A DNA stretch of 64,000 bases, from the NCBI RefSeq assembly GCF_026212465.1, contig NC_080058.1:5746001-5810000 (forward strand), given 5' to 3'. The notes under the pieces were generated by a model. It had not been told where the DNA came from and searched no databases. It saw only the letters and a list, made by a program, of their open reading frames with translations. Both the position numbers and the translations under genes were made by a program. Of the stretch, positions 1 to 11,207 are shown in pieces. The number at the start of each line of letters is the position of its first letter. The stretch's first letter is position 1. The stretch comes from Amaranthus tricolor (Eukaryota; Streptophyta; Magnoliopsida; Caryophyllales; Amaranthaceae).

Positions 1-540
1 AGATTTAGATTTGTATATACTACATATTTAGTATAGTAGTGGGACTAAATAAATATATTATAAGTCCAAATTAAATGCCTTAAAGAATTTGATGAATCAT
101 TACTTTGATTCATAAGTTTTGTTTGGTGAAACATTACTTTGTTTCATAAGCTTTGCTTGGTGAAACATTACTTTGTTTCATAAACTTTGCTTGGTGAAAA
201 GCTTTGTTTGGTGAAACACTTTTGTTTCAAAATGAGGTATTGTTTGATGCATAACTCTATAAATAGAGGTTGCATGCCAAGGGACATTCAATCTCAATTT
301 CATATAATTTATGATTTCTCTCTTAAGAATACTCTTATTCTTGTTTTTCTATTCTTGTTTTTCCTTTCATGAGATAATATTGAGAGAGTAATTAACTTTT
401 AATATCATCAAAGTTCATAATTCACTACAACACATGTATTTACTATTGCGATTTCCTTGTGCTAGGATTTTGTTCTGTAGATTGTATCTCATTGTGAATT
501 TTATTTATCATCCCAAACACCTTTGTGGGAGAAATATCAC
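1..540 (+). mobile_element. LTR-like sequence at window edge (left end not in window)
   Basis: No gene is visible. The stretch has the layout of a plant LTR: tandem repeats, then a TATA box (TATAAATA at 258-265), then a pyrimidine-rich leader with an AT-rich tail. Positions 91-231 hold about four copies of a roughly 35-bp unit containing GTGAAACATTACTTTG and CATAAGCTTTGCTTGG. I cannot find both LTR ends or a target-site duplication, so this may instead be a solo LTR fragment or an ordinary promoter-like repeat. The element class is inferred from layout only. Confidence 0.35.
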
Positions 541-2420
541 AATAGGAAAGTGCATAAACGTCTTCTACTCATATCAAGTTTTCGAGCGACTTCTCTGATT
601 GTCGCAACCTTATCTTCATGGTGTCCATTTGGTGATTTACAAAGCAAGGAGTTCCATTGCCATCCACACAAGGGAAATACAAATCGGTTTGTTTTATTTG
701 TATTTGCATTATATTTCCAATAATAATAATAAAAAAAAAGTCATTTTCTAAATGTCAAGATACAATCATTTAAGAGCTTAAGTTCATAATTAAGACTCAA
801 TCGTTATTTACTAAAACTTTCTCTATAGTATAAACTCTAACACTAAATAAATTAATTTTTAGCATTTAATTAAGTAAGAAGTAAAAAGTAAAAAATGAAT
901 GATATCGATAGCAGTGAAAGATGATAGGTTGATTGGAGATGGCGGTGACCGTGAGTGAGTGTGAGAAGCAAGGAGTAGGTGCGTATCACATGGGTTTTGT
1001 TGGTAAAAAGGCAAAGAATGAGAATGGAAACAGCAAAGGGATGTCCACATACAGACAAATTATGGCTTAAGCTTACGCTTCACGGGTTTGTACGGTTGCT
1101 TCTTGCTTCTCTACATAATTCCATTTATATTATCAAATCATTATTCCCCATTTTTATATTTCTAATTAAATTCCTCCCTAAAGCTTTCTCATTTCTCATT
1201 TGTTCATCAAGAATTCACAATTATCTATGGATCATCTTTTTTTTTTTTTTTTTTTTTATGTTTTGTATTTGAGTAGTCCCAATATTATTAATTCACCACA
1301 ACACAACAATGTAGAGTTTTAGTCTAATATTAGTTATAGGGCCAGAGTAAAGATTATGTGGAACCTATTTATTTATTTATTTATTTATTGATAATATATT
1401 TAATAAATTGAAGCCCTCGTCTACCATTAATGGTAAAATAGGAACCAAAATGTTTGCAAAGACTTAAGGACTTGTACCCCTGACCAATAATATCATAAGA
1501 AATGCATATTTTTAGCTGAGCTACGCTTGACTGATAAACTATATAGAGTTTTTTAATATATAAGACCCCTGTTTTTTAGGGGTCCTAAGCAGTCGAACAC
1601 CTTAAATCAGTCTAGAACCTCCCGTGATTAGTTGTCAGTTTAAATCCCATTAATAGGAAAATTTGTGATTGTTAATTTAGTGACAATAAGCATAGATTAA
1701 AATAGGAGTTGAAGTTTATTTTTATTAGACAAGTTAGAATATTAGAAATATATAAAATAAAGGAAATGATAGAAATTGTAAGCTATAATAGTCTCTAAAT
1801 AAGTACAATTTAAGTTAAATAAGTACAATTTAAGTTGCCCTTATAGGCGAGCATTTATTTACAAAATAATTTAATTACACAATTAATTATTTATGTTTAT
1901 CAATTTATTTTTTGAAACAAAACTGCCCACATTTAGAAAATATGAGAAGTACAAACTTAACTAAATAAATCACATAATTTGTATGTGATGTTAAAAGTTA
2001 ATAGTTAGACTTAGTCATAGAAGTTCTATGCCTATTATGCTAATATCCCTTCCTTTTCTATTTGCCTTCATAAATGATTTAGTTTCATAAAATAGATTTA
2101 TGAATTAAAAATAGATTTCATTCAGTCCTCTACAATTCAAGTTCCACATAATAAAATAAGAATTGATAAATTTGAAGTGAAACAACCATTGAATATTATT
2201 TGATAAAATAGCTAGCTGAAACAACTAAGTTATGAATGAATTACTTTCGAACAAGTTCCTACCAACAAGTTTATGAACAGCTGATAAAACTAGTTGATAA
2301 AATCAATTGATCAAATCAGTCACTACAATTAGTTATCAACTATTAGGTATCAATGATCCTTCACAACTGGCAGGCTCAACATAATTAATATAGATAAGAC
2401 CTAAATCATCATCCTCATCA
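541..2420. other. Intergenic AT-rich DNA, no gene seen
   Basis: Short open frames here are low-complexity and lack start context or recognisable homology. Visible items are a T-rich run near 1238-1258, a (TTTA)n tract near 1367-1389, and a segment at about 2160-2350 with GCTGATAAAACTAGTTGATA-like words. That segment resembles, in inverted orientation, the repeat in the DUF3531 intron near 54205-54420. I see nothing that supports a functional gene. Confidence 0.5.
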
Positions 2421-2429
2421 TATCATCAT

Positions 2430-2724
2430 ATCCCGTGTATCCCATCCATAGAAAACTATGGACAGGATCTGGGGAGGGAAGGACGGCAGTAACTCATACA
2501 CATAAAGGAGAGCGTGGCCAAAGAGTCCCCCAACTCGAGAAAGAATAAAATAAGATTCTGCAACTGACGGGACCGAGTGCGGTTGAAGCGAACTCCGCAA
2601 GTCTGTATCTTTATCACACACAAGTGTGACCCTTAGACATAAGATAAATATAAATCGAATGCATATGTATATAATAAAATAAAGTAAAAAAACAATTAAA
2701 GATGAAAAAGAAAACAACAACAAC

Positions 2725-2776
<52 letters not shown>

Positions 2777-3093
2777 GTAATAGCAACGAATAAAAGCCAG
2801 AGAATAAGAACACCGAAAACTAAGCGAAGGGAGAATCAGTAATCTAAACCATGGATAAGATGCCTCCACCTATCCCTATCCCTGATCAGGTCCTCAGAAA
2901 GGTTTAATTCATGCAAGTCAAATTTATTGGGGCAACCCGCATATATTCGATGATTGATATCTTCGTCAATCTCGCCATCCCTCTGAATGATTGATCCCAA
3001 ATACCTGTACTTCGTCGTACTAGTAATCACTTCTTCACCAATAGACACCTGGTGAGTCGGTCGTGGTCTATGGTGGTCTTGTGTGGTTGACAA
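2430..3093 (-). mobile_element. Truncated LINE (RTE-like) reverse transcriptase 3' fragment
   Basis: On the minus strand 3093-2836 reads KYRYLGSIIQRDGEIDEDIN followed by HRIYAG. This is the familiar segment near the C-terminus of plant RTE-type LINE reverse transcriptases. It then jumps to SEDLIRDRDRWRHLIHGLDY, which normally lies much further downstream, so an internal deletion has joined two conserved blocks. The following 3' tail (to about 2430) contains an AAT microsatellite. It is a dead fragment, not a gene. Confidence 0.7.
2717..2776. repeat. (CAA)n/(AAT)n microsatellite
   Basis: A short CAA run passes into about 17 AAT trinucleotides. On the opposite strand it makes the poly-leucine stretch of a spurious open frame. 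Confidence 0.9.
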
Positions 3094-4267
3094 AAGCGAT
3101 AACGGCTAACTCGTCTCTAAAGAAAAAAATGTTTTGATATTTGATGACGACGTACTACCAACAACCAACTGAAAATGAGAGAACCAGTGGTTTCGGGTGT
3201 AAAAAAAGGCAGTGAGGAAGAACAGATGAGAGTAATTGTCTGACTGAGGTGAGAAAGACGCGGAGCCGGTGAGTCGTGATAGACAGCTAAAACTATATGA
3301 AATTTTTTTCTCAATTGAAGAGGTTATGAATATGAATTTTTTAGGCAATAGGTAGATATGAGTATGAAAAGTCTTATTCAGTATGGGTAGTGGGTAGTAG
3401 TGGATATGTAATCTTACCCACCCGCCTTGCCTCATATCCACTTGATCCGCCCATATCTACATTCTACTACTTTACATCAATTTTTTATATTTTTATTAAA
3501 AGCTATTGACAATAAATTAAGGATATCAATTTAATTTTATTATATTGTATGGTTTATATACAATTAAATTTATAAAGAATTGCAACGTCATTGAGCATAT
3601 AACGCGAACTTGAAGTGAATATGAGACAAGTATAAGGTGGGTACACCCATAATGGATATAGTTATGAATATACCTATTTGACCATAGTAAATTAAAATGA
3701 GTTTGAATGTATACCCAAGTGGACAAATGAGTATGAAAATTTTACTCGTCACAAATGATGAGCATAAAAATTTTAGTTGACATGAGTACATATTATACTT
3801 GTTCGCCCATTTTACCATCCTTGCAGTAATAAGATGTAAAGATATAATTAAAAATATACTTCTAGATAATATGACAAAAAGATTAAGGATTAGTGACACA
3901 AATAAAAAGATAGGAAAAGAGTATTCACCAAAATAGATGATTAAGATTTTAAGTAGGGAAAGTGAAGAAAACAATGAAAGAAATAATTTAAAAAAAAAAA
4001 GTAAAATGAGTAGGAAGACATACAAAATTCATTAAAAGCACAAGGAGCCCACAAAAGGACAATCCTAATAGCCAAAAAGCTAAAACACTTTCTATATGTT
4101 TGATTGATAATGGAAATGCCACACATGTACACAACTTACACTAATTTCTTCACTTAACTTCCCAAATTACCCTCATCAATCATCATTCATGCCCATCATC
4201 CCAAATCAACTAACATCAAATCACTTTACCTTTTACTTTGTTCTTCACACAAAAACATCCAAACAAA
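3094..4267. other. Upstream region of the secreted-protein gene, no other gene seen
   Basis: AT-rich DNA between the LINE fragment and the start codon at 4268. Minus-strand open frames here are biased toward Phe, Leu, Ser and Ile, as expected from AT-rich non-coding DNA. The promoter and leader of the downstream gene must lie in this stretch, but I cannot place a transcription start. Confidence 0.4.
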
Positions 4268-7200
4268 ATGAAGAATTATTATTTGTGTTGGATGATGGTG
4301 ATAATGTTGATGATGATGATGATGGAATGTATGAATGTTGTTGGAAAGCCACCCCCAGTGAAGGTTGGAAGCATATCAACAGTGGAGGATGCTGTGAATT
4401 TTAAGATTTATTATGGGCAAACCTTCAAAGTCATTAAAAACTCCATTGATGGTGATAGCTATCTTCTTATCCAGGTACTTTTATAATATACTCCTATTTC
4501 TCCTTCTCATTTTGCAACATTTTGTCGCTCTATGTTTGTAAATCCGTATTAAATATTGAGAATGATAATAAAAATTTATATAATTTAATATGAAAAGGCT
4601 ATTGGTCATGTTTATTGTCTTTTAATTATCTTATTTTTTTATATATTTATTCCGGTCTAAAACAATTTGAATATGTGGTATAAAAAGATAATAAAAATGT
4701 TAGAAAAAAACTTTACACTCAAAAGATTCATAATCAGGAAAATGATATAATATATTTTATAAAAAATTATACTACAAATAGGCATTAAATAAAAGTAGTT
4801 AACATACTAACGCATTTGTCATTTTCATTTTGCAACATTTAGCTATGTTTGAATGAAATTGCAATATTTTCTTTGATTGTAATAAATTTAATTACTATAT
4901 GCTCTTTGTCCTTTCATTTAGAGATATGTTCAAAATTACTCTAACATAAAACTAATGTAGAATAAAATAAATGAGTTAAACATAGTATGAAGTAGAAAGA
5001 TATGTACCACTATAATAGAGAACTTAGTTGAATTTAGATGTACAACAAAAGCAATTCATAACAAATAATGTTATTTCCGTTTAGAATATTTTATTTTGAA
5101 GAAAAAAATTTAATTAAGATTTTTAAGACATATATAGATATAAAATATATCCTTGTGAGATCTCGTTAGATTCATCTAAATGTATACTTTTTATAATTTT
5201 TTAAAATACTATATTAAGATTCAAATTTTACTTTGAAAACTTTGCAAAAAGTAAACGAGAAGAAAAAAGAGTGGTTTTTAGTTTTATATTGGTATTAAAA
5301 AGTATATAAGGTACCAAAGATAGGTACCCCAATAGACAATGACAAAAGAAGATATTCCCAATAAATCTACTATTTTATCTCTCTTAATTATTACATTATT
5401 TTTTTATTTAAAATAGAATGTATTAAATTTTTTATTTCAATCCATATAATTCAACTCTCTCTTAGTATTCTATCAATTACATATTTAACTCTTTTTCATT
5501 TATTACCAAATTTTCACCATTTTTAAAAACATCATATTTGCAAATGATGCAAATTTAAGAAGAGTAAGTAGTAAAATAGTGCAAGAAGTGAAAACAAATG
5601 CTAGATCATGTGGATGGACAACGTAAGATTACTTAATTATAATTAATCTTTCTCAACCGGTAATTCATAGTGCTTGACTTTTAAAGCTAATCACCGTAAT
5701 TATTCAATCTTAACTATTTATAATTCTAATAGAGATTTGAGTCATTCATTTTTTCAATAATAAATATTAATTATATTACAAATAAATACTTAAAAATATC
5801 ATTACTTTGATGGTTGTAATTCGAAAAAAAATATTCAAATCGTAATTCGTAAATAATTCTAAATTTAATAATCAATTTTCGTATGGATGCTCTAAACTAA
5901 CCCAAAACTTCATAAGCATTTCTTTTATGAACCATTGATCAATATATTACTACATCCTTTTGTTTACTATATATTACACACAATCATTTGCAAGAGTATT
6001 TATATTAGGTCGTGGTAAATCGTCACATAATATCACTATGGCCCACTTATGTGAACATGGGACACCCATGGGCTCGGGTCCACAAACCCACGGGTCAAGA
6101 GCGTTGACTCTTGCACATACACTTAGTGAAGTTTATTGTTTCTCAAAACCATATAGTATTAGAAAGATTAGCTCACCCAATGGCCAATATATATGCAACT
6201 CCATAACCTACTATTTTATTGATGTGTCTCACATTGAACTTATTAGACAATTTGTGCCATTTCTAATTCAAAGGGATTTTCAATAACAGAATAACTCAAG
6301 GATGGCAGGAAGAACAAAGTACTGCACAAGTAGGATGAAATCATTGGTGGTGCCTCTATCGAATTATGCACTTGATACTGATACATTTCCAGGCATTCCA
6401 GGTTAGGAATAACAAGTTTCTGCACACAATCAACTCAAACTATAACCATATATATAGGCCTCTAACGTGTTGCCTGTTTTCTAATTCTGCAGTTTCTTTC
6501 CTTGAGGTGAGGATCACTCCCAAGAACTTCTTCTAAGGTTTTTTATGCTATCGAAAATCTACAAGATGTTTCGAAAACTGGGGTAAATCTAACCACCAAT
6601 GCAATGTTACATGTCAACATAGATTCCCTAATGTTTGCGTCTTGGGCTACCATGTCAGGTATGAGGAGGGTATGTGTTGCATTTAGAGGTATTCAATAAG
6701 GCGGGTCGACCCAACGGGTCAAGGGTCGGGTCATATTTAACGGGTAATTAGTGGGTCAGGTCATAAATGGACCTTGGTGTAAAGGGTCGGGCTAGGTCGG
6801 ATAATTATAGGAACACAAATTTTTGTGAGAAACGGTCTCTTTGAAAGACCATCTCTAATTAGGTTGGCCCATAAAGAAAATATAGAATAAGAGTAGGCTT
6901 TAAGCTAAATTGAACTGGGCTTGAGAGACGTGTCTCAGAAAGACGGTCGCTCAGGAGACTGACTGTTATAGGAATTGGTTACGAAAAAATTTTACCGCTT
7001 TTTTTAATATTTTTATATGATATTATATATGTAGGTGGGTCGACCCAATAGGCCATAAAGTAGAATAAAAAAAATACTATATTATGAACTTTTAAAAAAC
7101 GAATCAAAGTGGGTCGGATTTAAACGGGCTTCGATCCGCCTCAACCTGACCCATATAAATTTTGACCCAACCCCGCCTGTTGAACACCTCTAGCTACATC

Positions 7201-10200
7201 GACATTTCTACCATGAAGGGATCTCGTGTAGAGAGCGTGATAGAGTATATAACATAACCTGGGGTTATATAGCTTAAGCTTTTGGTTGAATTGGCTCTTT
7301 TGACATGGGTATGTAAGAATTTTGTCCCTTAGAATCATCTAGGATCAATGAAGATCAAACGATGCTATAATGTAGTGGAATCAGAGATGTGCTCTCCTAA
7401 CTCTTAATGCGTAGTATGGTTTACGACTGATTCTTAATACTTCTTCCGTTCAACTATGCTTGCTACATATGACTTTTTAGTAATCTAACATGTTATTTTT
7501 TATCATTTTTATATTGAACTATACAAATCTAAAAATTATAAAAAGTTAATATTATGAAAGTTGTGATTAGTTGATTCAAATAAGAACTCACTTGACTATA
7601 TTTTTTCTTACACATTAGTCGTAACATATAAAATAAGTTTGAACGATGAATAGTGTCAATAACAGAAATGTAGCGAGTATTTTAGAACGGAGGAATTACA
7701 TTGTAAGGTTCACGACTTTCTACGCGTTGTAACAGCTTTTAGGGTTGCTTGGGACTTGCAAGGGCATTACTTCAAACGACATGGCATCCGAGTGTTTATC
7801 GAAGTTATATGAAGAAGGAGAACTAACAATGGTAAACAAGACTGAGATTGATCAACTTTCTCAGTTTTCTGCTTACTTTACAAGTTCCACTGACAAACCA
7901 CAAGGTTGCAATATTGCTACATTTCTACCTTCATCTGAAAATTTCCCACTTCAGGTAGGGCCCTTTTAATCTTCTTATTTGTGTTTTAGAAAATATAATC
8001 TATTTGTTATTGCAAGTTTCCGAGAAACTATAAACTCGTTCATAATTCGCTAGCTAATTCGCTTTTGAATTCGCAATTCACTCAGTTTTGCCCAAGAATA
8101 GCCAAAACTGACTTGATCTAAACATTTGAATGTTATGTGTTAGCGCGCAGAGTGGATCAAGTATATAGCAGTGTTCGCAAACTTGGAAGTAAGAGCAAAC
8201 TCGATTTTTAGTGCAGTAAGTGTGATTTTGTGAATGCCCTTTTTGATTCGTAGATATATAGTTATTTGATTTCAAATTATAATAGACTATCATAAAACGG
8301 GTTGTTAAATCATGTGCATTTCTTATATGTATGACTTTGCAGATGATATTTGCTATTTGGTTTTACTAGGGTGAAGTTATGCACATCCAACATCCCTTAC
8401 TCCGTCTAAGTCAAAAACTTGGTTGAAGCCACTTAATAGCGTTTGTATCTTTGTAGGTTAAACAAAATTATATGTGCTTGGCTAACATGTCAACAAGCAG
8501 AGAGCCATCCTTCAAACCTGTTGTCGCTTGGATGCTTTACGAAGATGTAAGTATGGCGGAGAAATGTTCAAGTACATGCTTTTAGTGCAATTTTTTTTAT
8601 TCCGAGGTAAGGACAAGAGGTAGATGGGGATCTGATCTTTCTGTAAGTGGTGAGAATCAAACCCTATTCACATGGGTGGAACGAAAGTCTTCAACGGTTC
8701 AACCACTTAGTCAACCCGTGATTTTTAATGGAATTTTAAAACCTTAATAGATTGTTCATTTTGGTTATGAACACAAATTAGTGTTTCCATATACTTGATG
8801 GATGCACAAGGTAGAATATGATATGATTGTTTTTGACCGCATTCCTCTAGTTATCCCTGTGAAAAGAGTACGGGTATAGATTGTCTGTCACTTTTCCTTA
8901 CTCAGACCCTACTTGCGAGTGAGATATTGGGTATGATGATGATGACGTTTTTGATAATTGCTATATGAAATTACTGATCTTTGCGCTTTTTGCTGCAGGG
9001 TATATGGTCCTTCACAACAGAAACGTACAAAACAAAGGTAAATGCATTTCTCATTAGATTTCAATTATCTAAGAGTATTTGATCAAGTTCATTAATCATA
9101 CTCTAATACTCCTAAATTTCTAGCAAGTCATTTTAACAGTTTTAATAGTTTGAATAAATATGCACTTAACCTGCTAGAAATACTTTACATATGAGGAAAT
9201 TCCCACATCACTAAACTAGTGAGTTGTGGACTTGCATATAAGAATTGGTGGGTAATCCTCCTAACAACATATAGTTATGGGAAAGAATGAATCTCATCAA
9301 GTGTGTATGCAAGTCAACGTTCATTACAAGTGGGTCTGTGGGCCTGAGCTAACAGGTGCTCTGTGGGTGTGATCACACGAATGGCCCCACGGGGTGATCA
9401 TGTGTGATGAATTGTCACAGCCTAACATAACTCCTTTGTTTATACAAACCTGGTGCAGTATGTGCAAGATGCAGGCGGAGAGAATGTCGATGAATCCATC
9501 AACAAAATGACCTATAACATCACAGTTCCTGATGACCTGGATCAACTTCATGCTATCTTATGTGTAAGTTCATTATCCATTGGCAATGTAATGGTTTTAA
9601 ACTTCTATTAAGATGTCTGAGTTACATGTATCTATAGACTTTTTTCTATATTTTTCCGATGATAGTTGGATCGCTTAAATTACTTCTTATTAGACTCCGA
9701 AACATGTTATTTTTGACATTCAGAATTAAAACATGTTTGTTTGACGGATTTTCTATGTTGTAGACGGTGGATGTGGTGATCGACGAAACATACACGGCTG
9801 ATCCTGTTGCATACAATATAACTACGTTCCTCCAAAATGTTGGTGTCGATGACAAATCCTGCTTCGCTTTTATGGCAAAGGAAAGTGTATGGAGATATGA
9901 CAAGAGAATTCAGAATAATACTTCACTTGGTGAGTATTAGTCTTGTGTTTCTCTTACTGATCCAAAATTAAAGCCCTTGCTACACCAATTTTTGTTACTT
10001 ATAATCTAGTTACAAGATGTTAATGAAAATAATGAGGTTTTTTTAATAGGATAAATAGAAGAGCTCACCTGAAAGACTAGTCTGATAGGTGAGAGAGCCT
10101 ATTTGCCTATAAACCCCACACCAACGGCATACACAACTGATGTGGAATAAGTCTTATACCTTGCAATGGACCATAACAATCGACACCCCGTAAGGCTAAC

Positions 10201-11207
10201 ATCATCTTAAGGTCACGACTCGCTCTTCCAGGCCACTCACTCCGAATCCGGCTCTGATACTATTGCTATAGGACAAACATGAGAGCTCACCCAAAAAATT
10301 AGTTTGCTAGGTGAGAGAGCCCATTTTCCCATAAACTTCATACCAATTGCATACACAACCGATGTAGGATAAGTCTCATACCTTGCAATGGATCATAATA
10401 TGTTCCCACATGATATACCCTGTTCTTTAGGACCTGTTTTCAATTCTATTTAAGTTTATTCAGTTGGGTCCAGTTCCATTCAATTCAATTCAATTGTCAT
10501 TGTTGTTATGGTTATTCAATGAGGTAATACAGTTTTGTATTGGTGTCCTCAAGATTGGTACGACGGTGCTGTGTCTCAGCCTCAAATAGTATTGGCAGAC
10601 TTAATGGAAGCAATCTTTCCCACAGGAAACTACACCACTGCTTATTTAAGAAACCTTGCTAAGGTACATTCATTTTCTTATGATCTCATCTTGGTAATTT
10701 TTTGTTTCTCTACCTCTTTCGTGACTCCGTCCCTTAGAGATTGCCCCATTAATCACAAAAAAAAAAAAAAAAAAATCTTTTCCGTTTCTTTTTAAATCCA
10801 TTTGCTATTGGGTTACTATTCATCAATTACTCTTAATTTGTATTTTATTCTTAATCTATGCATTAAAACAAAGTCAAATAGATCTTGTTTGATTCGTCCC
10901 AACATATTTATTAATATTTAGTTTTTATAATTTTTAATCATACACAATTATCGCTATTAAGTATTGAATTAGTGCATTGACAAACGTGTAGAAATAAAAT
11001 GAGACATTTAAAATGAAAAAGAGGGAGTACATCCAACTCGCAATTCACAATTTAGAGTTTCTCTTGCAAGCAATCATTGTATGATTGTATCATTAAAAAT
11101 GATTTGTGATCATACAGGGTGAACAGATTGCAGATACTAACAGCTATGACAAGTGCAGTATGGACGCCTTGAGTGCTCTAGACCCCACAATCATACCTTG
11201 TCAATAG
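4268..11207 (+). CDS. Secreted protein with periplasmic-binding-protein-like features, 10 exons
   Basis: I do not recognise a named family. Exons: 4268-4474, 6290-6401, 6512-6658, 7743-7954, 8457-8546, 8999-9037, 9459-9563, 9764-9929, 10554-10663, 11118-11207. All introns are GT-AG and phases join to give 425 residues. Residues 1 to about 26 form a Met-rich hydrophobic signal peptide. There are N-glycosylation sequons (NNS, NLT, NKT, NMS, NIT, NTS, NYT) and several cysteines, which fits an extracellular glycoprotein. In the C-terminal half, [16 protein letters not shown] with a nearby DAGGENVDE, then [16 protein letters not shown], then [20 protein letters not shown] match in order the typical motifs of helical-backbone metal-receptor (TroA/FecB/BtuF-like) solute-binding proteins. 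The fold call is inference from motif pattern; ligand and role are unknown. The exon 3 left boundary is the weakest junction. Confidence 0.8.
6684..7192. mobile_element. hAT-like MITE in intron 3 of the secreted-protein gene
   Basis: The ends are inverted repeats: TAGAGGTATTCAATAAGGCG on the left, and the complement of CCCGCCTGTTGAACACCTCTA on the right. The flanks GTTGCATT (6676-6683) and GCTACATC (7193-7200) agree at 5 of 8 positions, and all differences are transitions, as expected for an old 8-bp duplication. The interior is rich in GGGTCGGGT-type words common in plant hAT MITEs. A second element is nested at 6814-6965. Confidence 0.7.
6814..6965. mobile_element. Nested Mutator-like MITE
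   Basis: This 152-bp segment is flanked by a perfect 9-bp direct repeat TTATAGGAA (6805-6813 and 6966-6974). Its ends are imperfect inverted repeats rich in GTCTC and GAGAC words. A 9-bp duplication points to the Mutator superfamily. It sits wholly inside the hAT-like MITE, so it inserted later. Confidence 0.65.
8600..8720 (-). mobile_element. Possible tRNA-derived SINE
   Basis: Read on the minus strand it has a D-arm-like TAAGTGGTTGAACCGTTGA and a B-box-like GGGTTTGATTCTCACC at roughly tRNA spacing, followed further on by a short A-run, a layout like plant SINEs. It lies in intron 5 of the secreted-protein gene. I found no convincing target-site duplication. Confidence 0.4.
10061..10398. 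repeat. Pair of 116-bp direct repeats in intron 8
   Basis: 10061-10176 and 10283-10398 align over their full length from GAGCTCACC to CCTTGCAATGGA(C/T)CATAA, with shared words such as GGTGAGAGAGCC and GCATACACAAC. The spacer is about 106 bp and includes CGAATCCGGCTCTGATAC. The origin of the unit is unknown; a transposon-derived tandem duplication is most likely. Confidence 0.8.

Noticed and set aside
1421..1640. tRNA-like words (GCTGAGCTACG and similar)
   Set aside because: No cloverleaf and no SINE ends or duplication could be found.
2418..2813. 131-codon frame with a long leucine run
   Set aside because: Produced by the AAT microsatellite read on the minus strand, not a gene.
3588..4025. 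145-codon Phe/Leu-rich frame that looks membrane-like
   Set aside because: Hydrophobicity follows from AT-rich non-coding DNA; no start context, homology or conserved motif.
6361..6540. Stop at 6534 read as evidence of a pseudogene
   Set aside because: An acceptor at 6511 gives a frame-consistent exon with all downstream phases correct, so an intact gene is the simpler reading; kept as a finding.
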